From: Streptomyces nitrosporeus
Lineage (GTDB): Bacteria; Actinomycetota; Actinomycetes; Streptomycetales; Streptomycetaceae
Assembly (NCBI RefSeq): GCF_008704555.1
Contig: NZ_CP023702.1
Location: forward strand, 5,680,001-5,744,000
DNA length: 64,000 nt
Reading direction: 5' to 3'
Made by a program: the position numbers and the translations under genes. Below, piece after piece: positions 52,296 through 60,053 of the stretch (within the stretch, counting starts at the first letter, position 1; each line of letters starts with the position of its first letter). The notes beneath the pieces are model-generated. The model was not told the DNA's origin. It saw only the letters and a list, made by a program, of their open reading frames with translations, and did no database searches.

Positions 52296-53089
52296 GGCTG
52301 GCTTTCTCCCTCGGTGGCCGTGGCTGGAGTCTTCACCCTAACCCCACCCCGGTAGCGTCCCCAGGCGCAGAGGAAGCCCGCGGCGAAGCCCGCGACGTGC
52401 GCCAGGTACGCCACGCCCGGGCCGTCGCCCGCCTCCCGCGCCGCCAGCCACTGCAGGACGAACCAGAAGACGAGCACGAACCGGGCGGGGAGGCGCAGCG
52501 GCAGGAAGAAGAGGAACGGGAAGAGGCTGGTGACCCTGGCCCGGGGGAACAGGTACAGGAACGCCCCGAGCACCCCCGAGATGGCTCCCGACGCGCCGAC
52601 CAGCGTCTGGCCGGAGCCGGCGTGCGCGAGTGCGTGGACGACCGTGGCGAGGTAGCCGCAGCCGAGGTAGAAGAGGAGGAACCCCGCCCGGCCCATGCGG
52701 ATCTCGGCCATCACGCCGAAGACGTACAGGAAGAGCAGGTTGCCCAGCAGGTGGAGCCAGCTGCCGTGGACGAACAGCGCTGTCAGCGGGGTCAGGGCGG
52801 CGCGCGCGGAACCGTCCAGGAGCTCGCCGGGAATCACCCCCCAGCGCTCGAAGTACCCGGCCCGGGCGGCCAGCAGGACGTCCGCGGAGCGGCCGTAGGA
52901 GGGGTTCAGCCCGGAGACCGGGCCGAGCAGGAAGACCGCGCCGCACAGCACGATCAGCCCGTACGTGACCGGGGCGCCGCCCGGAGCGGCCGCCGCCCGG
53001 GTCCTCCCCGGCCACCGCCGCCGGCCGGACGCCCGCCCATCGGTCACGTACAGAGCATGACGTACCGGGAAGAACGGGACGGACCGCAT
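52292..53089 (-). CDS. Rhomboid-family intramembrane serine protease
   Basis: The product has about 265 residues with six to seven membrane helices. Catalytic dyad: Ser167 in LVGASGAISG and His231 in YLAHVAGFAAG. The oxyanion Asn is in HGSWLHLLGNLLFLYVFG, preceded by the L1 loop with GYFERWGVIPGEL. It cleaves transmembrane substrates inside the bilayer. The start is uncertain: ATG 53089 is used, but GTG 53047 or ATG 53137 are also in frame and none has a good ribosome site. Operon with the AsnC-domain gene. Confidence 0.87.
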   Translation of the reverse strand: MRSVPFFPVRHALYVTDGRASGRRRWPGRTRAAAAPGGAPVTYGLIVLCGAVFLLGPVSGLNPSYGRSADVLLAARAGYFERWGVIPGELLDGSARAALTPLTALFVHGSWLHLLGNLLFLYVFGVMAEIRMGRAGFLLFYLGCGYLATVVHALAHAGSGQTLVGASGAISGVLGAFLYLFPRARVTSLFPFLFFLPLRLPARFVLVFWFVLQWLAAREAGDGPGVAYLAHVAGFAAGFLCAWGRYRGGVRVKTPATATEGESQP

Positions 53090-53215
53090 CGCCGTGTCGG
53101 CGTGGCGCGCCCAGGCCGTAGGGTTACCGCAGGACATTCGCAGTTCGACGGCGCACCGCGAGATCGACGACCCGGGCCCCGCGGGGCCCGGCGGACGACG
53201 GAAGAGGACGCAAGG

Positions 53216-53458
53216 ATGACTACGGTTCCCCAGCCGACGGAGACGACCCGCTGGCGCTGCACGCTCTGCGGCAACCTGACCCGCTTCGACGTGACACGGT
53301 CCTCCAAGGTCGTGGAGTACGTGCATCTCGACCTGGCCGGTGAGTCGAGTGTCGAGGAGCGCGAGGTGGTCAGTGAGACCATCGAGTCGGTGCGGTGCCG
53401 TTGGTGCAACGCGGTGGACCAGATCGAGCTGGTCGACAGGCCGGGCGCCGAGTCCTGA
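53216..53458 (+). CDS. Small zinc-ribbon-like protein
   Basis: An 80-residue protein with two CxxC pairs, CTLCGN at about residue 15 and CRWCNA near 62, enough for one zinc ribbon. The region between is charged and beta-like (VVEYVHLDLAGESSVEEREV). ATG 53216 has AGAGGACGCAAGG upstream. It precedes the NYN-domain gene by 35 bases on the same strand and may be coexpressed with it. The family is known only as hypothetical in actinobacteria. Confidence 0.85.
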   Translation: MTTVPQPTETTRWRCTLCGNLTRFDVTRSSKVVEYVHLDLAGESSVEEREVVSETIESVRCRWCNAVDQIELVDRPGAES

Positions 53459-53493
53459 GAGCCGCGGTCGGACAGACAACTTTGGGGTGATGG

Positions 53494-54858
53494 ATGGTGG
53501 AGCAGCCGGCAGGCGGCGCCGAACCGGCCGATACGGCCGAGGGCGCTGCGGAGTCGCTCGACCGCCCGCTGCCGGAGAGCGTGCGCCGCAAGGTCGTCGC
53601 GCTGGTCTCGGACGCCTTCGGCGGGCTGACCGTCGGCGAACTCCCCGCCCAGCTCAGGCAGTACGCCCGCTTCACCCCGACCCGGCGCGCCAAGTTCGCC
53701 GGGAACGCCATGGCGGCCGCCCTGGAGAGCGACGCCGTCTTCCGCCGGCGCATCGGCGAGCGGCTCGGCCGCAGCCAGCCGGAGCTGGCCGCCGCCCTGG
53801 AGTCCGGGGCGCCCCCGGCCGCGGCCGACCCGGTGGACGTCGCCGCGGCCGCCTACGTGCTGCGGCCGGCCGGCTGGGCGAAGCTGGTCGCGGCGGTCGG
53901 TGAGGAGGTCCAGCGCGCCGACGCCGAACGGGCGGACGAGGAGACCCGGCACGAGCTGGCGAGGCTGCGCGAGGAACTCGCGCACTCCCGCGACCGGACC
54001 AGGGCCGAGACCGAGCGGCTGCGCACCGAACTGGAGGCGGCCCGCAAGGAGACCGACTCCCTCCAGCGCAAGCTGCGCAGCGCGCTCAACGAGGTGAAGC
54101 GCGGCGAGGCGGCCCTGCGCAAGGCGGGCGCGGAGACCGAGACCGTACGCGGTGAGGCCGCCGCCCAGGTCTCCGCCGCCGAGAGCGAGTCCCGCCGGCT
54201 CAAGGCCCGGCTCGCCGAGGTGGAGACCGCCCTGGAGACGAGCCGCCGGGCCGCCCGCGAGGGGCGTTCGGTGGAGGACATGCGGCTGCGGCTGCTCCTG
54301 GACACCGTCCTGGACGCGGCCCAGGGACTGCGCCGTGAACTGGCCCTGCCCCCGTCCTCGGTCCGCCCCGCGGACAGCGTCGACGCGGTGGAGCCGGGGC
54401 GGATGTCACCCAAGGACATCGCGGCCAGGGCCCTTTCGGAGACCGACCCGGCACTGCTGGACCAGCTGCTCGCCCTGCCGCAGGCGCATCTGATCGTGGA
54501 CGGCTACAACGTCACCAAGACCGGGTATCCCCAGATGCCCCTGGAGAAGCAGCGGTTGAGGCTGCTGGGCGGCCTCTCGGCCCTCGCCGCCCGTACGGGT
54601 GCCGAGATGACCTGCGTCTTCGACGGGGCGGAGCTGGCCGCCCCGGTACTGCTGGCCCCGCCGCGCGGGGTGCGGGTGCTGTTCAGCAAGGCGGGGGTCA
54701 CCGCCGACGAGCTGATCCGGCAGCTGGCACGTGCCGAACCGCCCGGCAGACCCGTCGTGGTGGTCTCCACCGACCGCGAGGTGGCCGACGGGGTGGCGAA
54801 GGCCGGCGCCAGACCCGTCGCGTCCGCCTTGCTCCTCAAGCGGCTTTCGCGCGTCTAG
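53494..54858 (+). CDS. NYN-domain (YacP/Rae1-like) RNA-associated protein with long coiled coil
   Basis: The product has 454 residues. An N-terminal helical domain (about 25-140, SVRRKVVALVSDAFGGLTV and onward) is followed by a coiled coil (about 145-270, many EELAHSRDRT/ETERLRTELEAA-type heptads) and a C-terminal NYN (PIN-like) domain, about 325-450, with AHLIVDGYNVTK, TCVFDGAEL, VLFSKAGVTADELI and VVVSTDREVADGV giving the acidic metal-binding residues. Relatives include Bacillus Rae1, which cuts mRNA on ribosomes. Whether this one is a nuclease is not shown. Confidence 0.9.
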   Translation: MVEQPAGGAEPADTAEGAAESLDRPLPESVRRKVVALVSDAFGGLTVGELPAQLRQYARFTPTRRAKFAGNAMAAALESDAVFRRRIGERLGRSQPELAAALESGAPPAAADPVDVAAAAYVLRPAGWAKLVAAVGEEVQRADAERADEETRHELARLREELAHSRDRTRAETERLRTELEAARKETDSLQRKLRSALNEVKRGEAALRKAGAETETVRGEAAAQVSAAESESRRLKARLAEVETALETSRRAAREGRSVEDMRLRLLLDTVLDAAQGLRRELALPPSSVRPADSVDAVEPGRMSPKDIAARALSETDPALLDQLLALPQAHLIVDGYNVTKTGYPQMPLEKQRLRLLGGLSALAARTGAEMTCVFDGAELAAPVLLAPPRGVRVLFSKAGVTADELIRQLARAEPPGRPVVVVSTDREVADGVAKAGARPVASALLLKRLSRV

Positions 54859-54980
54859 CGTGTCTTGCGTGGCATGGGGCGCTTGCCGGGTTTCATGGAA
54901 CGGTCCGTCAAACCACCGCTACACGCTGTGGGATGAAAGCAAAGAAGTGCCTGGTGTGACGAGTTTTTTCCCGCGAGGAT

Positions 54981-55010
54981 TTGAACTGATCACAAGATGG
55001 TCACTAGGGT
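54981..55010 (+). promoter_or_regulatory. Sigma-70-type promoter of the NlpC/P60 gene
   Basis: TTGAAC (54981-54986), an 18-base spacer and TAGGGT (55005-55010) form one of the clearest promoters in the window. Transcription would begin near 55017, giving a leader of about 135 bases before the GTG. Confidence 0.65.
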
Positions 55011-55022
55011 CAGGCCACGAAA

Positions 55023-55128
55023 CCTTCGCACGGTTGATCGCCCACCCGGGGTGACGGCGAAGGAACCGCCGAGTCCGTGACGTGCACGGAGCCGGGGACC
55101 CGCTCCCCCCACCAGCCCGGTAGGCGGC
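55023..55128 (+). ncRNA. Shortened ydaO-type (c-di-AMP) riboswitch-like leader
   Basis: A hairpin CCTTCGC/GCGAAGG (55023-55063) is followed by CCGCCGAGTCCG, the stem TCCGTG/CACGGA, GCCGGGGACCC, and then CAGCCCGGTAGGCGG, whose GGCGG pairs with the first CCGCC to close the element. These are the flanking blocks of the actinobacterial ydaO/c-di-AMP riboswitch that precedes cell-wall hydrolase genes such as rpfA. The central blocks (GGGTGAAT and CCGAACCC regions) are absent, so it is a degenerate or half-sized version. Confidence 0.5.
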
Positions 55129-55152
55129 TCGAGGAAGAAGGAGCTCGCCTTC

Positions 55153-56178
55153 GTGGCGTCCCACCGTCGTCCCAAACCGCCGAGCCGCACCCGCGTGACC
55201 GTGCTCACCGCGACCGCCGCCGCAGCCGTTGCCCTGTCCTCCCAGGCGGCGCACGCCGACCCGAAGCCGACCACGGAAGAGGTCAAGGCGAAGGTCGACA
55301 AGCTCTACCACGAGGCCGAGGTCTCCACCGAGAAGTACAACGGCGCCAAGGAGCAGCAGGACAAGCTCAAGAAGCAGGTCGACGCGCTCCAGGACAAGGT
55401 CGCCCGGGGCCAGGACGAGCTCAACACCCTGCGGGGCGAACTGGGTTCGCTCGCCACCGCGCAGTACCGCTCCGGTGGTCTCGACCCCTCGCTCCAGCTG
55501 ATGCTCTCCTCGGACCCGGACGACTTCCTCGACCAGGCATCCGCCCTGGACCAGCTGACGGCCAAGCAGGCCGAGTCGCTGGAGAAGATCCAGTCCAAGC
55601 AGCGGGCCCTCGCGCAGCAGCGCAAGGAGGCCCAGGCCAAGCTGGGTGACCTCGCCGACGTCCGCGAGGCGCTGGGCGAGAACAAGAAGAAGTTCCAGGG
55701 CAAGCTGGCCGAGGCCCAGAAGCTGCTGAACACCCTCACCGCCGCCGAGAAGGCGAAGCTGGCCCAGGAGGAGCAGCGCTCCAGCCGCGCCGCCAGCGAC
55801 CGGGTCGAACTCGGCAACGAGGTCTCCGCCTCCGCCCGCGGTGCCGCGGCCCTCGCCGCCGCCGCCTCGAAGGTCGGCACGCCGTACGTCTCCGGAGCCT
55901 CCGGACCCGGCTCCTTCGACTGCTCGGGCCTCACCCAGTGGGCCTACGCCCAGGCCGGTGTCCAGCTCACCCGCACCACGTACACCCAGATCAACGACGG
56001 CCCGCGGATCGGCCGCAGCGCCCTGCAGCCGGGCGACCTGGTCTTCTTCAACAACACCTCGCACGTGGGCCTCTACGCGGGGAACAACCAGGTGCTGCAC
56101 GCCCCCTACCCGGGCAAGTTCGTCCGGTACGAGTCGATGGAGTACCTCGGCTCCTTCCAGTTCGGCGTGCGCCCCTGA
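55153..56178 (+). CDS. Secreted NlpC/P60 peptidoglycan endopeptidase (RipA-like)
   Basis: The product has 341 residues: a Sec signal peptide ending near AHADPKP, a long coiled coil (about 40-215, EVKAKVDKLYHEAE and following), and a C-terminal NlpC/P60 domain (about 230-341) with the triad Cys in FDCSGLTQWAY, His in TSHVGLYAGN and a polar third residue in LHAPYPG. It cuts stem peptides in the cell wall. The coiled coil may keep the enzyme inactive until released, as in the RipA/PcsB group. GTG 55153 has AAGGAG nine bases upstream. Confidence 0.93.
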   Translation: MASHRRPKPPSRTRVTVLTATAAAAVALSSQAAHADPKPTTEEVKAKVDKLYHEAEVSTEKYNGAKEQQDKLKKQVDALQDKVARGQDELNTLRGELGSLATAQYRSGGLDPSLQLMLSSDPDDFLDQASALDQLTAKQAESLEKIQSKQRALAQQRKEAQAKLGDLADVREALGENKKKFQGKLAEAQKLLNTLTAAEKAKLAQEEQRSSRAASDRVELGNEVSASARGAAALAAAASKVGTPYVSGASGPGSFDCSGLTQWAYAQAGVQLTRTTYTQINDGPRIGRSALQPGDLVFFNNTSHVGLYAGNNQVLHAPYPGKFVRYESMEYLGSFQFGVRP

Positions 56179-56295
56179 CGCCCTGACGGGCACGTTCGCA
56201 CAGACGTCCGCCCCGCCGGCGGCCTTCGGGCCGCCGGCGGGGCGCCGCCGTCCCCCGGCCCGCCCTCCGGGGCACCGGCCGCCCGCGGGTGACCG

Positions 56296-56301
56296 TACGA
56301 T
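56296..56301 (+). promoter_or_regulatory. -10 box for a probable leaderless lipoprotein mRNA
   Basis: TACGAT ends 7 bases before the ATG at 56309, and no ribosome site is present. Confidence 0.4.
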
Positions 56302-56308
56302 CGGCTGG

Positions 56309-57556
56309 ATGACTGTCCGGACGCAGGACGCGCGGCGGGAGCGCACCCGCAGAGGGAGCACGGCGGGCGCCGTGCTCGCCGGACTGCTCCTCGCCGGCGC
56401 GTGCTCGGCGCCCGCCGGTACCCCCGCCGGCCTCACCCCGGGAGAGCTGGGCGTCGTCCTGGACCGGCGCGCCGCCGCCGTCCTGGCCCATGACACCGAG
56501 GCATACCTGGCCCCGCTGGACCCGGCGGCGGCCGCCTTCCGCGCGCAGCAGCGCACCGAGCTGGACAACCTGGCCGGTGTGCCGATCGGATCGTGGGAGT
56601 ACCGGGTGAAGGATCTGACGGGGGAGGGGGACGGCCGGGCCGGGGCCGAGGTGGACCTGCTCCACCGGATCGAGGGATACGACAGCGCCCCGGTGACCTC
56701 GCCCCGCACCCTGGAACTGGTGCGGCGCGGCGACAGCTGGTACATCGCGGGGGAACGGGCCGCCGAGGGCGCCCCGGAACTGCTGTGGCACCAGGGCGGC
56801 ATCGACGTCGTACGCGGCGCGCACAGCCTCGTCCTGGGCGTCGGGCGCCCGGAGGAGGAGCTGCGGCGCCTCGCGGAGACCGCCGACCGGGCGGTCCCGG
56901 CCGTCGGGGAGTCCTGGCCGCGGCCCTGGACGGGACAGGTGATGGTGCTCGCCCCCGCGTCCGTCGAGGACATGGCCGGCCTCCTCGACGGACCCGCCTC
57001 CAGCTACCGGGGGACAGCCGCGGTGACCACCGGCGAGGTCGGCGGCGGCCGCCGCCGGCCGGCGGACCGGATCGTCGTCAACCCCGCCGCCTACGGTTCG
57101 CTCGGCGAGTTCGGCCGGCGGGTCGTCCTCACCCACGAGACCACGCACGTCGCGACCCGGGCCGACACCACCGCGGCCACCCCCGTCTGGCTCTCCGAGG
57201 GCTTCGCCGACCTGGCCGCCTACCGCCGCGAGAACCGCACCGCCCCGGAGCTCGCCCCCGGACTCGCCGCCGCCGTCCGGCGGGGCGAACTGCCCGCCCG
57301 GCTGCCGGCGGACGAGGACTTCGCGTTCGACGAGGACCCGGAGGGCCTCGCACGGGCCTACGAGGGCGGCTGGCTGGCCTGCGAACTGATCGCCGGTGAA
57401 TGGGGCGAGGCAGAGCTGATCGCCTTCTACCGGGCCGTCGGGGCGCACCCGGGCCGGGACGGCGCGGTGGAGCACGCCCTGCACAGCGTGCTCGGCACGA
57501 CCCCGGAGGACTTCACGGCGCGCTGGCGGGAGTATCTGCGCGAGCGGCTGGGCTGA
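56309..57556 (+). CDS. Exported lipoprotein-like protein with HExxH metallopeptidase motif
   Basis: The product has 415 residues: an Arg-rich N-terminus and hydrophobic segment ending in LLAGACS, a probable lipoprotein signal. A first domain (about 45-165) looks like a ketosteroid-isomerase/NTF2-like fold with IAGERAAEGAPELLWHQG. A second domain from about 180 contains VVLTHETTHVATR, an HExxH zinc site, followed by PVWLSEGFADLAAYR with the downstream Glu of gluzincins. The architecture suggests an extracellular zinc peptidase, activity unproven. The 3' end overlaps the convergent mannosyltransferase gene by 44 bases. Confidence 0.85.
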   Translation: MTVRTQDARRERTRRGSTAGAVLAGLLLAGACSAPAGTPAGLTPGELGVVLDRRAAAVLAHDTEAYLAPLDPAAAAFRAQQRTELDNLAGVPIGSWEYRVKDLTGEGDGRAGAEVDLLHRIEGYDSAPVTSPRTLELVRRGDSWYIAGERAAEGAPELLWHQGGIDVVRGAHSLVLGVGRPEEELRRLAETADRAVPAVGESWPRPWTGQVMVLAPASVEDMAGLLDGPASSYRGTAAVTTGEVGGGRRRPADRIVVNPAAYGSLGEFGRRVVLTHETTHVATRADTTAATPVWLSEGFADLAAYRRENRTAPELAPGLAAAVRRGELPARLPADEDFAFDEDPEGLARAYEGGWLACELIAGEWGEAELIAFYRAVGAHPGRDGAVEHALHSVLGTTPEDFTARWREYLRERLG

Positions 57557-58769
57557 TCTCCCCCGCGTCCCGCCCGGCACCCGGTCCGGGCACGCACGCC
57601 CGCCACAGCCGCCACGAAGCCGTCAGCGCCGCCGCCAGCAGCAGCCCGTTGCGTACGGCCATCAGCGCCACCCCCTGCGCGTCGCTCGCCACGACGTGCG
57701 CGAAGCCCAGCGGGAACTCCAGCACCGTCACCCCGGTCGCCACCAGCACCAGCCACGCGCAGGGCACCATCCGGGTGCCCCGGAACACCAGGCACACCGC
57801 GGCGAGCCCCACCAGCCACACGAGGTACTGGGGGCTGACGACCCGGCTGGTGACGGTGAAGAGCAGCACCGCCGTGAACGCCGCGTCCGCCGCGGTGTGC
57901 ACCGCGAACGTCCGGGCCCGCAGCCGCCACACCAGCAGCCAGCCGAACGCGAGCACGCTCAGCCACAGCACCACGGTGCTCACCAGCGCCACCTGCGGGC
58001 CGGTGAACTCCATGGACCCGTAACGCAGTTCGATCCCGCCCTGCCAGCCGTACTGCCGGGCCACATGGAAGACCAGCGCCGCCGGGGACTCGATCTCCAG
58101 GCCCCGGTCGCGCTGGAACGTCAGGAACGCGAACGCGCCCGGCATGGCCACCGCCGCCACCAGCGACAGCGCCCCCGCCGTCACCGCGGCGGCCGTCCAG
58201 GCGCGCCGGGTGGCCCGGCCCTTCGCCGTCCCCACCAGCACCAGCACGGGCCACACCTTCAGCAGTGCGCCGAAGGCGGCCAGCGCCCCCAGCACCCGGG
58301 GCCGGCGCACCCCGGCCAGCAGCGCCGCGACCGCGACGGCCGTCACCATCAGGTCGTACCGGGCGTACACCGTCGGGCCGAGCAGCGGCACCCCCGCCAC
58401 CCACATCCACGCCCCCGCCGGGCGGGTGCCGGGCCGCCCGGACGCGTACAGCAGCAGGGCCAGCACCAGCGCGTCGCAGAGCAGGACCAAGACGAAGAAC
58501 GCCGACGCGTACTCCAGGAACGGCAGCAGGGCCGGGGAGGCCACCGCGAGCGCCGCGGCGGGCGGGTACTGCCAGGTGACGTCGTCCAGCGGGTACGAAC
58601 CGGTGCGCAGCACCTCGTACCAGTTCCGGTAGATCACCGAGACGTCCACCGTGACGTCCAGGCCCGGCATCTCCAGCACCTTGAAGACCCAGAGCAGCAG
58701 CACCGCCCGGGTGAGTGCCCATACCGCGAGGGCCGCGCCCCGGCCGCCCGCTCCCGTCCACACCGTCAT
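57513..58769 (-). CDS. GT87-family membrane mannosyltransferase (DUF2029)
   Basis: A 418-residue protein with about ten membrane helices. Near the N-terminus an external loop holds the likely catalytic acid in DVTVDVSVIYRNWYEVL, followed by YPLDDVTWQYPPAAAL. GT87 enzymes such as mycobacterial PimE use polyprenyl-phosphate mannose to extend lipid-linked mannosides outside the membrane. ATG 58769 is chosen. The in-frame upstream extension is Pro/Gly/Ser-rich and unlike the family. Together with the divergent GT4 gene it suggests a small mannolipid pathway. Confidence 0.87.
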   Translation of the reverse strand: MTVWTGAGGRGAALAVWALTRAVLLLWVFKVLEMPGLDVTVDVSVIYRNWYEVLRTGSYPLDDVTWQYPPAAALAVASPALLPFLEYASAFFVLVLLCDALVLALLLYASGRPGTRPAGAWMWVAGVPLLGPTVYARYDLMVTAVAVAALLAGVRRPRVLGALAAFGALLKVWPVLVLVGTAKGRATRRAWTAAAVTAGALSLVAAVAMPGAFAFLTFQRDRGLEIESPAALVFHVARQYGWQGGIELRYGSMEFTGPQVALVSTVVLWLSVLAFGWLLVWRLRARTFAVHTAADAAFTAVLLFTVTSRVVSPQYLVWLVGLAAVCLVFRGTRMVPCAWLVLVATGVTVLEFPLGFAHVVASDAQGVALMAVRNGLLLAAALTASWRLWRACVPGPGAGRDAGEISPAARADTPASAP

Positions 58770-58832
58770 GGACGCAATGATGCAGGCCGGTCCGGTGCGG
58801 GAGCCGTCAGGCAGGGCCGTACGGCCGCCCGG

Positions 58833-58838
58833 TACTGT
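58833..58838 (+). promoter_or_regulatory. -10 box for a probable leaderless GT4 mRNA
   Basis: TACTGT ends 8 bases before the ATG at 58847, and there is no ribosome binding site. Confidence 0.4.
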
Positions 58839-58846
58839 CGGCGGCG

Positions 58847-59989
58847 ATGGACAAGACCCTGATCGTGACCAACGACTTCCCGCCCCGCCCCGGGGGCATC
58901 CAGGCATTCCTGCACAACATGGCGCTGCGTCTGGACCCCGCACAGCTCGTCGTGTACGCCTCCACCTGGAAGCGCGGCGAGGAGGGCGCCCGGGCCACCG
59001 CCGCCTTCGACGCCGAACAGCCCTTCACCGTCGTACGCGACCGTACGACGATGCTGCTGCCCACCCCGGGCGCCACCCGGCAGGCGGTGCGGCTGCTGCG
59101 CGAACACGGCTGCACCTCCGTGTGGTTCGGCGCGGCGGCCCCGCTCGGACTGATGGCGCCCGCGCTCCGCCGGGCCGGGGCCCGCCGGATCGTCGCCACC
59201 ACCCACGGGCACGAGGCGGGCTGGGCCCAGCTGCCCGCGTCCCGGCAGCTGCTGCGCCGCATCGGCGAGGGCACCGACACGCTCACCTACCTCGGCGAGT
59301 ACACCCGCTCCCGGATCGCCGCCGCGCTCACCCCCGAGGCGGCGGGCCGCATGGCGCAGCTGCCGCCCGGCGTCGACGAGCGGACCTTCCACCCCGGTTC
59401 GGGCGGTGACCGGGTCAGGGCCCGGCTCGGCCTCGCGGACCGGCCCGTCGTGGTGTGCGTGTCCCGGCTGGTGCCCCGCAAGGGCCAGGACACGCTGATC
59501 CTGGCCATGCCCGCGATCCTGGCGAAGGAGCCGGACGCGGTCCTCCTGATCGTCGGCGGAGGCCCTTACGAGGGGCGGCTGAGGAAGCTGGCCGCCGAGA
59601 CCGGTGTGCGGGACTCGGTGCTCTTCACCGGGCCCGTGCCCTGGGAGGAACTGCCCGCCCACTACGGCGCCGGTGACGTCTTCGCGATGCCCTGCCGCAC
59701 CCGGCGCGGCGGCCTCGACGTCGAGGGCCTCGGCATCGTCTACCTGGAGGCGTCCGCGACCGGGCTGCCGGTCGTGGCGGGCGACTCAGGCGGCGCCCCG
59801 GACGCCGTGCTCGACGGTGAGACCGGCTGGGTCGTGCGCGGCGGTTCGGCCGAGGAGACTGCCGACCGGATCACCACCCTGCTCGGCGACCCCGGGCTCC
59901 GCCGGCGGATGGGGGAGCGGGGCCGGGCCTGGGTCGAGGAGAAGTGGCGCTGGGACCTGCTCGCCCGGAGGCTCACCGCACTGCTGTGA
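58847..59989 (+). CDS. GT4-family glycosyltransferase, PimB-like (mannosyltransferase)
   Basis: A 380-residue GT-B enzyme. The N-terminal acceptor domain starts LIVTNDFPPRPGGIQ, typical of phosphatidylinositol mannosyltransferases. The C-terminal GDP-sugar domain has VSRLVPRKGQDTLI, VGGGPYEGRLRKLA and the EX7E-type GLDVEGLGIVYLEASATGLPVV. In mycobacteria PimB adds the second mannose to phosphatidylinositol mannoside, and Streptomyces homologues are similar. Acceptor identity here is inferred. Convergent with the acyl-CoA synthetase gene across a strong terminator. Confidence 0.9.
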   Translation: MDKTLIVTNDFPPRPGGIQAFLHNMALRLDPAQLVVYASTWKRGEEGARATAAFDAEQPFTVVRDRTTMLLPTPGATRQAVRLLREHGCTSVWFGAAAPLGLMAPALRRAGARRIVATTHGHEAGWAQLPASRQLLRRIGEGTDTLTYLGEYTRSRIAAALTPEAAGRMAQLPPGVDERTFHPGSGGDRVRARLGLADRPVVVCVSRLVPRKGQDTLILAMPAILAKEPDAVLLIVGGGPYEGRLRKLAAETGVRDSVLFTGPVPWEELPAHYGAGDVFAMPCRTRRGGLDVEGLGIVYLEASATGLPVVAGDSGGAPDAVLDGETGWVVRGGSAEETADRITTLLGDPGLRRRMGERGRAWVEEKWRWDLLARRLTALL

Positions 59990-59990
59990 G

Positions 59991-60035
59991 CGACGGGAGG
60001 GGGCCCGCACACCGTGTGCGGGCCCCCTCCCGTCG
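59991..60035. terminator. Long bidirectional hairpin terminator
   Basis: The arms 59991-60012 and 60014-60035 are complementary over 22 bases (about 20 effective pairs with a 5-base loop). It lies between the GT4 gene and the acyl-CoA synthetase gene. Confidence 0.88.
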
Positions 60036-60053
60036 CGGCCGGACGCCTCCGGC

